Shown: positions 21,363-30,647, counted from the first letter of the stretch. The stretch: 64,000 nucleotides of DNA from Dechloromonas denitrificans (GCF_020510685.1 NZ_CP075185.1:744001-808000); one strand, 5' to 3'. Notes: generated by a model from the sequence alone, not told the origin. A program made the numbers and translations.

Positions 21363-21815
21363 TTGACCGGTTTCCCTTTCGAGGTCGACTTGTGGGGCAT
21401 CAATGCGCAGGTCGGTCTGGCGCTCGCCTTGGCCATTCCCTTTAGCCTCGTCTGGGCAGGCTTTGCTTCTCCGCGCGGTGACATTCGCCGGGCCGCCTTT
21501 ATTTTCGCCTTGCCGGTCCTGCCGATCAGTTTGTTGTGCTGGCTGGTGATGTCTTTCTCGGCGCCGTTCAGCGACGGCATGCTCGACGAAGCCGGTTCGG
21601 GAGTGGTTCGCTATCGCCTCTATCGGGTTGCCGCGTTTGACGCCGATCCGCTGGGTATCGTGCTGCAACGGGAAATCGATCTGCTTCCCGGCTTGCGGAT
21701 ATTCTGGAAACTGTGCGGCGACACTTACGAGTCGGCCGGCAAGATCACCCGCGTCACGAATGATGAGATCGAGGTCAGGGCGGGCGAGCGTCTCGTGCTG
21801 AGCTGTCGGCTTTGA
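21363..21815 (+). CDS. Small membrane protein, possibly missing its native 5' end
   Basis: The frame is open from 21288 (just after a TAA) to 21815. From the TTG at 21363 it gives 150 residues. The 25 codons before that (KILPASLICRLVFTAILVV and on) read as a normal first membrane segment but contain no ATG, GTG or TTG start. A second pair of membrane segments (VGLALALAIPFSLVWAGF and FIFALPVLPISLLCWLVM) is followed by a soluble C-terminal domain of about 75 residues. The missing start coincides with the edge of the AT-rich segment, so the original 5' end may have been replaced. Function unknown. Confidence 0.6.
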   Translation: MTGFPFEVDLWGINAQVGLALALAIPFSLVWAGFASPRGDIRRAAFIFALPVLPISLLCWLVMSFSAPFSDGMLDEAGSGVVRYRLYRVAAFDADPLGIVLQREIDLLPGLRIFWKLCGDTYESAGKITRVTNDEIEVRAGERLVLSCRL

Positions 21816-21995
21816 CAGGAATTGCCGGTCGTATTGCTGGTGTGATGCGTGAGGTGTTTTGGTATTTCCGGCTTCTCCGGGGCTTGGTCGGCTTCGTAGT
21901 CTTGCGGCTTTCCTCTGCCGAGCATTGTTGCCGCCCAAGCCGAAGCGCGTATCCTTGCCGGCCGCACCCGCCGATAGCTAAGCCTTTCCCCGTCC

Positions 21996-23207
21996 ATGTC
22001 CACCGAGCTTTCCCCCCGCGCCGAACGTTTCTTCCTGCTGACGCTGGCCGGCATTCAGTTCAGCCATGTGCTGGATTTCATGATCATGATGCCGCTTGGG
22101 CCGATCCTGATGGGGGCGTTCGGCATCGGGACGCACGAGTTCGGCTTGCTGGTGGCGTCCTACAGTTTCAGCGCGGCTCTTTCCGGAATACTGGCGGCGA
22201 CTTTCGTCGATTTGTTCGAGCGCAAGCGCCTGCTGCTCATCAGCTTCACCCTGTTTGCGCTGGCGACGCTGGCCTGCGGGCTGGCCCCGAGTTATTCGAT
22301 GCTGATGCTGGCGCGCGGTCTGGCCGGGGTGTTCGGCGGCATCATGGGGGCGCTGATCCAAACCATGATCGGCGATGCCATTCCGTTTTCCCGGCGGGCG
22401 CGGGCCAGCGGCATCGTCTCCAGCGCCTTTTCGGTGTCGACGATCGCCGGCGTACCCTTGTCGCTGTGGCTGGCCAATCATCTCGGCTGGCGCGCGCCGT
22501 TCATGCTGATTGCCGCGCTGAGCGTGGTTTTCCTGGCCATCGGCCTACGCTTCCTGCCGGAGCTGCGGCATCACCTGGGCGAGGAAAAGCGCGCCCATCT
22601 GCTGTCGGCGACCTTCAGCGTGCTGGGGGATCGCAACCATCTGGGCGCCTTGCTGTTTTCGGCGCTGATTATTTTTTCCGGCTTCACGGTGATTCCCTAC
22701 ATCACCGTCTATGCGGTGAATAACGTCGGCATTGCCCAGCAGGACATTCCCATCGTCTATCTGGTCGGCGGCTTCGCCACCTTCATCAGCGCCCGCCTGA
22801 TCGGGCACTGGGCCGACAAGCACGGCAAGGTCGAGGTTTACCGCTGGGTGGCGCTGCTCGCCATCCTGCCGTTGCTGGCGGTGACGCATGCCGGGGCGGT
22901 GCCGCTGTCGATCTGGCTGATCTGCACTACCGCCTTCTTCGTGCTGACTTCCGGGCGGATGATTCCGGCCATGGCGATCATCGCGTCGGCCGCCCAACCC
23001 AAGCTGCGCGGCACCTTCATGTCGCTGAACGGCACTGTGCAGTCGCTGGCCATGGGTTTGGCGACGACGCTGGCCGGTTTCCTGACCTCGCTCGATGCCG
23101 GCGGCCGGATCGTCGGCTACCCGCTGGTCGGTTATGTCGCGGTCGCGGCGAACCTGCTGGCGATGTGGTTCGCCGCGCGTATCGTGATGCACGGGCGGCA
23201 TGCCTAG
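21996..23207 (+). CDS. MFS transporter (drug-efflux-like)
   Basis: A 403-residue major facilitator with 12 predicted membrane segments. The start (LAGIQFSHVLDFMIMMPLGPILM), motif A-like DLFERKRLLLISF, and SIVSSAFSVSTIAGVPLSLWLA-type helix 5 place it near sugar and drug efflux permeases. It overlaps the beginning of the next open frame by 8 bases, but the chosen nudC start lies 19 bases downstream of its stop. The substrate is not identifiable. Confidence 0.88.
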   Translation: MSTELSPRAERFFLLTLAGIQFSHVLDFMIMMPLGPILMGAFGIGTHEFGLLVASYSFSAALSGILAATFVDLFERKRLLLISFTLFALATLACGLAPSYSMLMLARGLAGVFGGIMGALIQTMIGDAIPFSRRARASGIVSSAFSVSTIAGVPLSLWLANHLGWRAPFMLIAALSVVFLAIGLRFLPELRHHLGEEKRAHLLSATFSVLGDRNHLGALLFSALIIFSGFTVIPYITVYAVNNVGIAQQDIPIVYLVGGFATFISARLIGHWADKHGKVEVYRWVALLAILPLLAVTHAGAVPLSIWLICTTAFFVLTSGRMIPAMAIIASAAQPKLRGTFMSLNGTVQSLAMGLATTLAGFLTSLDAGGRIVGYPLVGYVAVAANLLAMWFAARIVMHGRHA

Positions 23208-23226
23208 AACGGATGGTGGAGTGATC

Positions 23227-24006
23227 ATGAGTAAAACGGCTTACTGGATTTTGCGCTGCGAACATCGACTGCTGGCCATGCCAGCCAACGCTGACGGCGG
23301 ACTTTTCCCATCCGGCCCGGCCGCCGCTTTCGGCGATCCGGAAAACGCCCTGTACGTTGGCGAATTGCACGGCCAGCCCTGCCATGCGGTCGATGTCGCC
23401 GCATTCCCGGACATTCCCGGCGGCGAGGCCACGCCGCTGCGCGCCATCTTCCAGCTGGCCGGCCCGGAAACCTTTGCTCTGGCCGGCCGGGCGACGCAGT
23501 TGCTGGACTGGCAGGCCAACCACCGTTTCTGCGGTAAGTGCGGCAGCCGGACGCTGATGAAATCCGGCGAAGCGGCGATGAGCTGTCCGAGTTGCGGGCT
23601 GCTCGCCTACCCGCGCATTTCGCCGGCGGTCATGGTGCTGGTGCGCGATGGCAACAAGCTGTTGCTGGGCCGCAGTCCGCATTTCAAGCCGGGCGTTTTC
23701 AGCGCCCTGGCCGGTTTCGTCGAGCCCGGCGAAACGTTGGAGGAGTGCGCCGCCCGCGAGGTCCGCGAGGAGGTCGGCGTCGAAATCGCCAACCTGCGCT
23801 ATTTCCACAGCCAGCCCTGGCCATTCCCCAACTCGCTGATGGTCGCCTTCTTTGCCGACTACGCCGGCGGGACGATCACCCCGGACCCGAGCGAAATCGA
23901 AGCCGCCGACTGGTTCTCGCTCGACGCGCTGCCGCTGCTGCCGGAGCCGATCAGTATTGCCCGGCGACTGATCGACGCGGCCCGGCAACCGCCCGCCGTG
24001 GCCTGA
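23227..24006 (+). CDS. nudC: NAD(H) pyrophosphatase / RNA deNADding Nudix hydrolase
   Basis: 259 residues. NudC cleaves NADH to NMNH and AMP and removes NAD caps from RNA 5' ends. A zinc ribbon has Cys102, Cys105, Cys120 and Cys123. The Nudix box GFVEPGETLEECAAREVREE starts at residue 163. The SQPWPFP motif (195-201) is specific to the NudC subfamily. The ATG at 23227 has GGAG at 23218-23221; the in-frame ATG at 23200 overlaps the MFS gene and has no such site. Confidence 0.94.
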   Translation: MSKTAYWILRCEHRLLAMPANADGGLFPSGPAAAFGDPENALYVGELHGQPCHAVDVAAFPDIPGGEATPLRAIFQLAGPETFALAGRATQLLDWQANHRFCGKCGSRTLMKSGEAAMSCPSCGLLAYPRISPAVMVLVRDGNKLLLGRSPHFKPGVFSALAGFVEPGETLEECAAREVREEVGVEIANLRYFHSQPWPFPNSLMVAFFADYAGGTITPDPSEIEAADWFSLDALPLLPEPISIARRLIDAARQPPAVA

Positions 24007-24118
24007 TCGCCGGTTGGCCGGTTGCCTTGGGCCGGCCGTGAATTTGTTATCGTTTGCCGCCGCGGGATGGGTGTAACTTATCCAGCGTGGATTTGAGCGG
24101 GTGGCCGGGGAGGCCGAC

Positions 24119-24132
24119 GCCAGGCGCCTGGC
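24119..24132. repeat. 14-base perfect palindrome before the sugar dehydrogenase gene
   Basis: GCCAGGCGCCTGGC reads the same on both strands and lies 72 bases before the next start codon. It may be an operator or chance in GC-rich sequence. Confidence 0.3.
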
Positions 24133-24203
24133 CGGAGCCGAAGATCCGCACCGCAAATCGCAACGGCAAACGCGACAAAATTCAAACAAGATCAGGAGTT
24201 CCT

Positions 24204-25856
24204 ATGTCGTCGGCAACGCAAAGCAAAATTTCCACCTCGCCGCAGGGAGAAGAATTCGCCCTGCCGGAGGCTTCCGACTATGCCGCCGAGTACGCGCGGG
24301 TCAAGGCGCTGGCCGATGCGGCGCGGGCCCGCGGGCAGGAGGTCGTGGTGGTGATGGGCGTTGGCTTCGTCGGCGCGGTGATGGCGGCCATCGTCGCCGA
24401 CTGCGAAGATCAGGACGGCCGGCCGAGCAAGTTCGTCATCGGTTGCCAGCGCCCGTCGACACGGTCGTTCTGGAAGATTCCGCTGCTCAATCGCGGCGTC
24501 TCGCCGGTCAAGGCCGAAGACCCGCAGGTCGATGTGCTGATCGGCCGCTGCGTGCTGGAAAAGAAGACGCTGACCGCGAGCTACAACAGCCAGGTGCTCG
24601 ATCTGGCCGACTGCGTGGTGATCGACGTGCAGTGCGATTTCCTGAAGCAGGAACTCGGTAACATGAAGTCGGGCGAATGCGACATGGCGGCGCTGGAGGC
24701 GACGCTGAAGACGGTCGGCCAGCATATCCGGCCGGATTGCCTGAGCCTGATCGAAACGACGGTGGCGCCGGGGACGACCGAGTTCGTCGCCTGGCCAATC
24801 CTGAAGAAGGCGTTCGCCGGGCGTGGCATCGAAGCCGTTCCCTTGCTGGCCCACTCCTACGAACGGGTCATGCCGGGCCGCGAATACGTCGCCAGCATCC
24901 GCGACTTCTGGCGCGTCTGCGCCGGTTGCGACGCGCCGGCCCGGGCGCGGGTCGAGAAATTTCTGCGCGAAGTGCTGAATACCGAGAAATTCCCGCTGAC
25001 GGTGATGGACCGACCGATCGAATCGGAAACGGCGAAGATCGTCGAGAACAGCTACCGGGCGACCATCCTGGCTTACCTCCATGAGTGGTCGATCTTCGCC
25101 GAGCGTAACGGCGTCGATCTGGTCAAGGTGGTCGATGCCATCAAGCTGCGGCCGACGCACAGCAACATGATCTTCCCAGGCCCGGGCATTGGCGGCTATT
25201 GCCTGCCCAAGGACGGCGGCCTCGGCTACTGGGCCTACAAGCACATTCTCGGCTTCGAGGACGGCGACAAGGTTTTCCGCATCACGCCGGTGGCGGTCGA
25301 TATCAACGACACGCGGGCGTTGCACGTCGCCGAACTGACGCGCGATGCGCTGCGCAACATGGATCGCTACATCGCCGCCTCGCAGGTGCTGATCGCCGGC
25401 GCCTCCTATCGCCAGGATGTCGGCGACACCCGCTACAGTGGTTCGGAGCTGGTGGTCCGCAAGCTGGCCGAAATGGGCGCCGAGATGCGGGCGCACGATC
25501 CCTATGTCGAACAGTGGTGGGAATTCGCCGAGCAAGACAGCTACCCGACCTCGGGCCTGTCGTGGAAGCGCTTTTTTCGCAACCAGGACGAGCTGTCACA
25601 GTTGAAGGTCGAAAACAATCTCGAGCAGGCGCTAAAGGGTGTCGACGCGCTGATCCTGGCCGTGCCGCACGACGCCTACCGGGGTCTGACGGCGGAGCAG
25701 GTGGTCGCCTGGGCCGGGCGGCCGATTGCCGTCATCGACTGTTTCGGCCTGCTCGACGATGCCACGATCAGCCGCTATTTCGAACTGGGCTGCGAGGTCA
25801 AAGGCTTGGGGCGCGGCCATATCCAGCGCCTCAAACAGGCCGTGCGCAAGGATTGA
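24204..25856 (+). CDS. UDP-glucose/GDP-mannose dehydrogenase family protein, long form
   Basis: 550 residues. Enzymes of this family oxidise a nucleotide sugar twice with NAD to the uronic acid. The Rossmann motif VVVVMGVGFVGAV lies near residue 48 and the catalytic Cys333 is in GPGIGGYCLPKDGG, so activity is plausible. Most members are about 430 residues; the excess is a leader of about 45 residues and extra segments after the catalytic Cys. The ATG at 24204 has AGGAG at 24194-24198. No polysaccharide genes surround it and the nucleotide sugar is unknown. A strong terminator follows. Confidence 0.85.
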   Translation: MSSATQSKISTSPQGEEFALPEASDYAAEYARVKALADAARARGQEVVVVMGVGFVGAVMAAIVADCEDQDGRPSKFVIGCQRPSTRSFWKIPLLNRGVSPVKAEDPQVDVLIGRCVLEKKTLTASYNSQVLDLADCVVIDVQCDFLKQELGNMKSGECDMAALEATLKTVGQHIRPDCLSLIETTVAPGTTEFVAWPILKKAFAGRGIEAVPLLAHSYERVMPGREYVASIRDFWRVCAGCDAPARARVEKFLREVLNTEKFPLTVMDRPIESETAKIVENSYRATILAYLHEWSIFAERNGVDLVKVVDAIKLRPTHSNMIFPGPGIGGYCLPKDGGLGYWAYKHILGFEDGDKVFRITPVAVDINDTRALHVAELTRDALRNMDRYIAASQVLIAGASYRQDVGDTRYSGSELVVRKLAEMGAEMRAHDPYVEQWWEFAEQDSYPTSGLSWKRFFRNQDELSQLKVENNLEQALKGVDALILAVPHDAYRGLTAEQVVAWAGRPIAVIDCFGLLDDATISRYFELGCEVKGLGRGHIQRLKQAVRKD

Positions 25857-25875
25857 CCGGCGCCGGCCGCAAGTG

Positions 25876-25913
25876 AAAAAGCGAAAAGGCGCCGAGGCGC
25901 CTTTTCGCTTTTT
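25876..25913. terminator. Strong bidirectional terminator
   Basis: A 17-bp perfect stem (AAAAAGCGAAAAGGCGC and its complement) with a 4-base CGAG loop sits between convergent genes and carries A and T runs on its two sides. Confidence 0.93.
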
Positions 25914-25929
25914 GCCGCTGGCGAGCGGA

Positions 25930-26283
25930 TCAGAGAATTTCCAGCACCTTTTCCGGGGGGCGTCCGATGATTGCCCGCTCCCCGTGCACGAAAACCGGGC
26001 GTTCGATCAGGCGCGGGTTTGCCGCCAGCGCGGCGATCAGGGCTTCCTGGCTGAGCGCCGGGTTGGCGAGGCCAAGTTCCTTGTATTCGGCTTCGCCCTG
26101 GCGCATCAGGCTCCGCGCATCGGTCAGTCCGAGCTGGCCGAGCAGGACGCCGATTTCGCCCGGCGACGGGGCTTGCTCAAGATAGGCGACGATCTGCGGC
26201 GCGATGCCGCGGGCCTCGAGCAGGGCGAGGGCGGCGCGGGATTTCGAGCAACGCGGGTTGTGGTAGAGCGTGCTGGCGTTCAT
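25930..26283 (-). CDS. ArsC/YfgD-family glutaredoxin-type reductase
   Basis: 117 residues in a thioredoxin fold. The N-terminal LYHNPRCSKSR carries the reactive Cys12; ERPVFVHGERAIIGRPPEKVLEIL closes the protein. The sequence is closer to E. coli YfgD than to plasmid ArsC, so arsenate reduction is possible but unproven. No arsR or arsB gene is nearby. It is monocistronic after the shared terminator. Confidence 0.88.
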   Translation of the reverse strand: MNASTLYHNPRCSKSRAALALLEARGIAPQIVAYLEQAPSPGEIGVLLGQLGLTDARSLMRQGEAEYKELGLANPALSQEALIAALAANPRLIERPVFVHGERAIIGRPPEKVLEIL

Positions 26284-26469
26284 GGGGGCAGTTTCCAGGG
26301 TTCAAGGGGCGGGGCAGGATTGTAACCAACCCGGGCCGTCGGGCACCGGGGGAACTTCCTGCTGCGCTATAAATCAAAAACAAACGCTCGCCACGTCCGG
26401 CGTCGCGGCCGCAGCACGTCGTTCGGGTGAATTTCTCACGGCCGGAAAAGGCACCGAGGAGGCATGACG

Positions 26470-26949
26470 ATGAATACATCACAGCAGGCTTTCGATCCGG
26501 AGCGCGAACTGCTCCTGACCCGTCTGATCGATGCGCCGCGCGAAAAACTGTTTCGCGCCTGGACCGAACCCGCCTTGCTCAGGCAGTGGTTCACGCCTCG
26601 TCCATGGACTGTCGCGCACGCCGAGATGGATGTCCGGCCGGGCGGTTCGAATTTGATCGTGATGCGCGGCCCGGAAGGCCAGGAGTTTCCGAATCGCGGC
26701 ATCTATCTTGAGGTGGTGCCCAACCAGCGACTGGTGTTTACCGATGCCTATACCGCGGCCTGGGAGCCTTCGGAAAAGCCGTTCATGACGGCGATCATCA
26801 GCTTCGAGGCGGCGGGCGGCCAGACCAGGTACACGGCGCGCGTCCGTCACTGGACGGTGGCCGATCGCGAGGCGCATGAGGCGATGGGTTTTCACGCCGG
26901 CTGGGGGCTGGCTACCGATCAGCTGGCTGAACTCGTGGCGACGCTCTGA
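26470..26949 (+). CDS. SRPBCC/AHSA1-type START-like domain protein
   Basis: 159 residues. The ERELLLTRLIDAPREKLFRAWTEPALLRQWF opening and the LEVVPNQRLVFTD strand are typical of the AHSA1 (Aha1 C-terminal-like) group of hydrophobic-ligand proteins. The ATG at 26470 sits 7 bases after GAGGAGG; the ATG at 26464 is too close to it. It is followed after 22 bases by a VOC-family protein, a common pairing. The ligand is unknown. Confidence 0.85.
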   Translation: MNTSQQAFDPERELLLTRLIDAPREKLFRAWTEPALLRQWFTPRPWTVAHAEMDVRPGGSNLIVMRGPEGQEFPNRGIYLEVVPNQRLVFTDAYTAAWEPSEKPFMTAIISFEAAGGQTRYTARVRHWTVADREAHEAMGFHAGWGLATDQLAELVATL

Positions 26950-26971
26950 TCCACCCGACAGAGGACATCCC

Positions 26972-27466
26972 ATGCAACTGCAAAAGATTACGCCGTGCCT
27001 GTGGTTCGATACCCAGGCCGCAGAGGCCGCGCAGTTCTACTGCTCTATTTTCAGCAACGCCCGGATTGTCAGCGTCAGCCATTATGGCGAAGCCGGGCGC
27101 GAAATTCATGGCAAACCGGCCGGCAGTGTCCTGACCGTGGTCTTTGAACTGGCTGGCCAGACATTCACCGCCTTGAACGGTGGCCCGGTCTTCAAGTTCA
27201 ACGAAGCGATTTCCCTGCAGGTTAATTGCGACAGCCAGTCAGAGCTTGATTACTACTGGGCCAAGCTTTCGGCCGGTGGCGCCGAAGCGGCGCAGCAATG
27301 CGGCTGGCTCAGCGACAAATACGGGGTGTCGTGGCAAATCGTGCCGAGCGTACTGGCGACGATGATGGCCGATGCGGATCCGGGCAAGTCCGAACGCGTC
27401 ATGGCCGCCCTGCTGCAGATGAAGAAGCTCGACATCGCCGCTCTGCAGCAGGCCTACGCCGGCTAG
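26972..27466 (+). CDS. VOC-family protein, PhnB-like
   Basis: 164 residues of the vicinal-oxygen-chelate fold. The PhnB-like opening QKITPCLWFDTQAAEAAQFYCSIF and the later CGWLSDKYGVSWQIVP are typical. Members include dioxygenases, glyoxalase-like enzymes and non-catalytic homologues, so no reaction is assigned. The ATG at 26972 has GAGGA upstream. The stop overlaps the stop of the opposing kinase gene by 4 bases. Confidence 0.85.
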   Translation: MQLQKITPCLWFDTQAAEAAQFYCSIFSNARIVSVSHYGEAGREIHGKPAGSVLTVVFELAGQTFTALNGGPVFKFNEAISLQVNCDSQSELDYYWAKLSAGGAEAAQQCGWLSDKYGVSWQIVPSVLATMMADADPGKSERVMAALLQMKKLDIAALQQAYAG

Positions 27467-29139
27467 GCCGGGGCGCCGCCGGCAGCGGCTGCATCGCGCG
27501 GCAGCACCACGCGGAACAGCGAACCGCGACCGACTTCGCTGCTCACTTCGATGTGTCCGCGATGTTTGCTGACGATCCCGTAGGAGAGCGACAGCCCGAG
27601 TCCGGTGCCTTTGCCGACCTCCTTGGTGGTAAAGAACGGCTCGAAGATCCGCCCGAGGTGTTCGGGGGCGATGCCCTTGCCGGTGTCTTCCACCTCGACC
27701 CAGACGTTTTCCGCGTCGTGGCCGGTCCGGATGGTGATCTGGCCGCGCTCCTCGATGGCGTGGGCGGCATTGATCAGCAGATTCATGAAGACCTGGTTGA
27801 GTTGCGACGGGAAGCACTCGATCTGCGGCGTATCGCCGTATTCCTTGACGACCTTGGCCTTGTACTTGAGTTCGTTCCAGACGACGTTGAGGGTGCTGTC
27901 CAGCCCCGTCTCCAGCTTGACCCGCTCGAGTTCCGAACGGTCGACGTGCGAGAATTCCTTGAGGTCCTGGACGATGCGTCGCACGCGCTGCAAACCGTCG
28001 AGCGATTCGGTGAGCAGTACGCCGATGTCTTCGCGCATGTACGGGGCGTCGATCTCCTTCTTCAATTGCCTGATGTCCAGCAGCAAATCGTCCACCAGCG
28101 ATCCTTCCAACTGCTCGTAAGCGGTCAGCAGGCGCAGCATGTCATTGACGTAGCGCTGCAGGGTGCCGAGGTTGGAGTTCACAAAGCCCACCGGATTGTT
28201 GATTTCGTGCGCCACGCCGGCCGCCAGCTGGCCGATCGAGGCCATCTTTTCCGACTGCAACAGCTGGTTCTGGGCTTCTTCCAGCTTCTTGATCAGTTCG
28301 GTCTGCCGCGTTTTTTCGGCCAGCAGGCTGGCATTCGCCGACTCCAGGTCGGCGGTTCGTTCGCGGACGCGTTCTTCCAGCTTGTCGCGCGAATCGCGCA
28401 GCGCTTCTTCGGCGCGCGTCCGCTCGGTGATGTCGTTGTAGCCGAACACCCGGCCGACAATGTGTTCGCCGAGATATTGCGGCCGCGACTTGCATTCGAA
28501 AACGCGGCCGTCCTTGAGCCGGAAAAGTTCCTCGGTCTCGATGCTGTCGACAATTGCCTGCAGCCGCGTCCGGCAGGCATCGGCTTCAACCACCTGGTCG
28601 GTCAGCCGTTCGAGAATCGCCGCATCGTTGTGTTCGAGCAGCAGGTCTTCCGGGATGTTCCACATCGTGCTGAACAGGCGGTTCATGCTGGCGATCCTGC
28701 CGTGCCAGTCGATCACCAGAATGCCGTTGCCGGTCGATTCGAGGGTCGCCCGCAACTGCGACAGGGTCTGTTCGAGCGCATCCTCGACCTGGCGCTCGTT
28801 CTGGATGTCCCGGGCCTGGACCAGCAGCAGCGGCTCGCCGGCATGGGCGACGACGCGCACCGACTTGATGACGGTGAGCAGCGAGGCGTCGGCGCATTGG
28901 TAGAGACCTTCCTGGCCGTCGATGTCGAGGTACTGGCCATTGCGCACGTCTTCCCAGTAGAAGACATCCGGCAAGGAGCTTTCGATGTCGGTGATGGTCA
29001 TCGTCAGCAGCGCTTCGTCCGGGTAGCCGAGGGTCTGGGCGGCGCCGTGATTGGCCATGACGATGCGCAGATCCTTCGGCTCGACCAGCAGCATCATGCT
29101 CGGGCTGTGGTCGAGCATCAGCCGTTCCAGGCTGCTCAT
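27463..29139 (-). CDS. Cytoplasmic PAS sensor histidine kinase
   Basis: 558 residues with no membrane segment. PAS 1 covers about 1-115 and PAS 2 about 126-240, followed by a coiled coil (245-300), HisKA with His311 in GVAHEINNPVGF, and a HATPase domain with NLLINAAHAIEE, DTGKGI and GTGLGLSLSYGI. The NNPVGF form marks the HisKA group of NtrB/soluble sensors. The start overlaps the HD-GYP stop by 4 bases (ATGA), so both are co-translated. No receiver-domain protein is adjacent. Confidence 0.92.
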   Translation of the reverse strand: MSSLERLMLDHSPSMMLLVEPKDLRIVMANHGAAQTLGYPDEALLTMTITDIESSLPDVFYWEDVRNGQYLDIDGQEGLYQCADASLLTVIKSVRVVAHAGEPLLLVQARDIQNERQVEDALEQTLSQLRATLESTGNGILVIDWHGRIASMNRLFSTMWNIPEDLLLEHNDAAILERLTDQVVEADACRTRLQAIVDSIETEELFRLKDGRVFECKSRPQYLGEHIVGRVFGYNDITERTRAEEALRDSRDKLEERVRERTADLESANASLLAEKTRQTELIKKLEEAQNQLLQSEKMASIGQLAAGVAHEINNPVGFVNSNLGTLQRYVNDMLRLLTAYEQLEGSLVDDLLLDIRQLKKEIDAPYMREDIGVLLTESLDGLQRVRRIVQDLKEFSHVDRSELERVKLETGLDSTLNVVWNELKYKAKVVKEYGDTPQIECFPSQLNQVFMNLLINAAHAIEERGQITIRTGHDAENVWVEVEDTGKGIAPEHLGRIFEPFFTTKEVGKGTGLGLSLSYGIVSKHRGHIEVSSEVGRGSLFRVVLPRDAAAAGGAPA

Positions 29140-30431
29140 GCCGTGTCCTTTGCCTGGCCGGGCTGACCGGCATCGAAGTAATAGCTGACCCGCTTGCGCG
29201 GGCTGAGGTAGTTGTAGATTTCGCCGGGCACCTGCGCCGGCCGGATCGCCTTGGCGATGTTGAGGTCGGTTTCGCGCTCCAGATCGACCAGGATCGCTTC
29301 ATCCTTGGGAATCTCGGCATCGTAGATGACGACCATCGGCTTCATCGGCTTGGCAGTGTTTACCGTGGCGATCATGCCGATCACGCCGTTCGACAGCTGG
29401 ATGATGGTCCCCGGCGGATAGACGCCCAGGCAGCGGATGAAAACCTGCAGCAGTTTCGGATCGAACTTGTTGCGCAGCTTGGCGAACATCAGCGAGAGCG
29501 CTTCGTGCGGGGTCAGCGCATCGGCGATATTGGGCGGATTGCACAACTCGTCGTAATGGTTGGTCAGCGCGACAATCCGCGAGAGCAGGCCGCTCGACTC
29601 GCCCTTGAGCCTTTGCGGGTAACCGCTGCCGTCGAACAGCTCGTGATGCTCGCGGATGATCGCCTGGACGGCCGGCGTGAATTGCAGGCGCTGGCCGATT
29701 TCAACGCCGTATTGGCAGTGCATTTCGTAGAGATGGCGCTCGGCCTGGGTCAAAGGCTCGGCTTTCATCAGGATGCGGTTCGGGATTTCCTTGCGCCCGA
29801 TGTCGTGAAACAGCGCGCCCATGCCCAGCGTGCCGACCACCTCCTGCGGCAGCTGGATGTCGCGGGCCATCATCATCGCCAGCGTGGTGACGTTCAGGGA
29901 ATGAAAATACAGTTCCTCGCCGCCCATTTTGTCGCCCATCACATGGATCGCCAGTTCCGGCGCGCAGAGGATCGACTCGGCAATCTGGCTGACCAGCTGG
30001 GTGGCCTGGCGGACGGTTTCCGCCGGCTGGGTAAACAGGTTCTTCTCGACATCGCGAACCGTCTTGGCGGTATTGATGAAGGCATTTTCAATGCGCGCCG
30101 CCGCCTCGCGCTGCACGCGGATCCGCTCCATCATCGCGCGCTTTGCCGCCAGGGCCTGGGCGACAAATTCCGACGGGTTTTCGCGGGGCGGCGGAGGTTT
30201 CTGCTGGGCGTCCGGGTCGGCTGACACCGGGTCGCTGAGGGCCGGGTTGTAGCGCACGCTTTTCAGCCCGAGGCCGCGGATGGTCGCGATCTGATCCGCC
30301 GACTTGATCTTGAAGTGACTGAAGGCAAAGGGGTGCTGGAACCAGCTCAGATCGAGGTAGACATACAGTCCGATCCGGAGCTGATCCATGGTGATCCTTG
30401 GACTGTCTGCCATCGCTATCGGGGACCCCAT
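29136..30431 (-). CDS. HD-GYP domain c-di-GMP phosphodiesterase with DUF3391-type N-terminus
   Basis: 431 residues. The N-terminal RITMDQLRIGLYVYLDLSWFQHPFAFSHFKI matches the DUF3391 type usually fused to HD-GYP. The catalytic part has FHDIGRKEIPNRILMK and EHHELFDGSGYPQRL, so it is probably active on c-di-GMP. It has no receiver domain, unlike the other HD-GYP protein in this window. The start is uncertain: ATG codons at 30431, 30413 and 30389 are all in frame and none has a clear ribosome binding site. Confidence 0.9.
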   Translation of the reverse strand: MGSPIAMADSPRITMDQLRIGLYVYLDLSWFQHPFAFSHFKIKSADQIATIRGLGLKSVRYNPALSDPVSADPDAQQKPPPPRENPSEFVAQALAAKRAMMERIRVQREAAARIENAFINTAKTVRDVEKNLFTQPAETVRQATQLVSQIAESILCAPELAIHVMGDKMGGEELYFHSLNVTTLAMMMARDIQLPQEVVGTLGMGALFHDIGRKEIPNRILMKAEPLTQAERHLYEMHCQYGVEIGQRLQFTPAVQAIIREHHELFDGSGYPQRLKGESSGLLSRIVALTNHYDELCNPPNIADALTPHEALSLMFAKLRNKFDPKLLQVFIRCLGVYPPGTIIQLSNGVIGMIATVNTAKPMKPMVVIYDAEIPKDEAILVDLERETDLNIAKAIRPAQVPGEIYNYLSPRKRVSYYFDAGQPGQAKDTA

Positions 30432-30647
30432 TACTTGCTGCCTGGTTTGGACTGCCGGAAAAAACGCACGGGCCGGATTCAGTTATATCCGATAAATCCA
30501 GTCAAATCCAGCCGGTCGGGCCGGCCATTCGGCCAAGGCGTTTGCCGGGCATCGGGCCGCCGCACGGCGATCGGCAGCGGGCGGCTGTACGCGTTGCGGC
30601 CGGCCGGTTATGCTCGCCGGTCATTTGAACCGAAAAGGCAAGCAAGC

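Noticed and set aside
27298..29166. 622-codon plus-strand frame opposite the PAS kinase
   Set aside because: Antisense to a gene with complete HisKA and HATPase motifs; its composition mirrors that gene.
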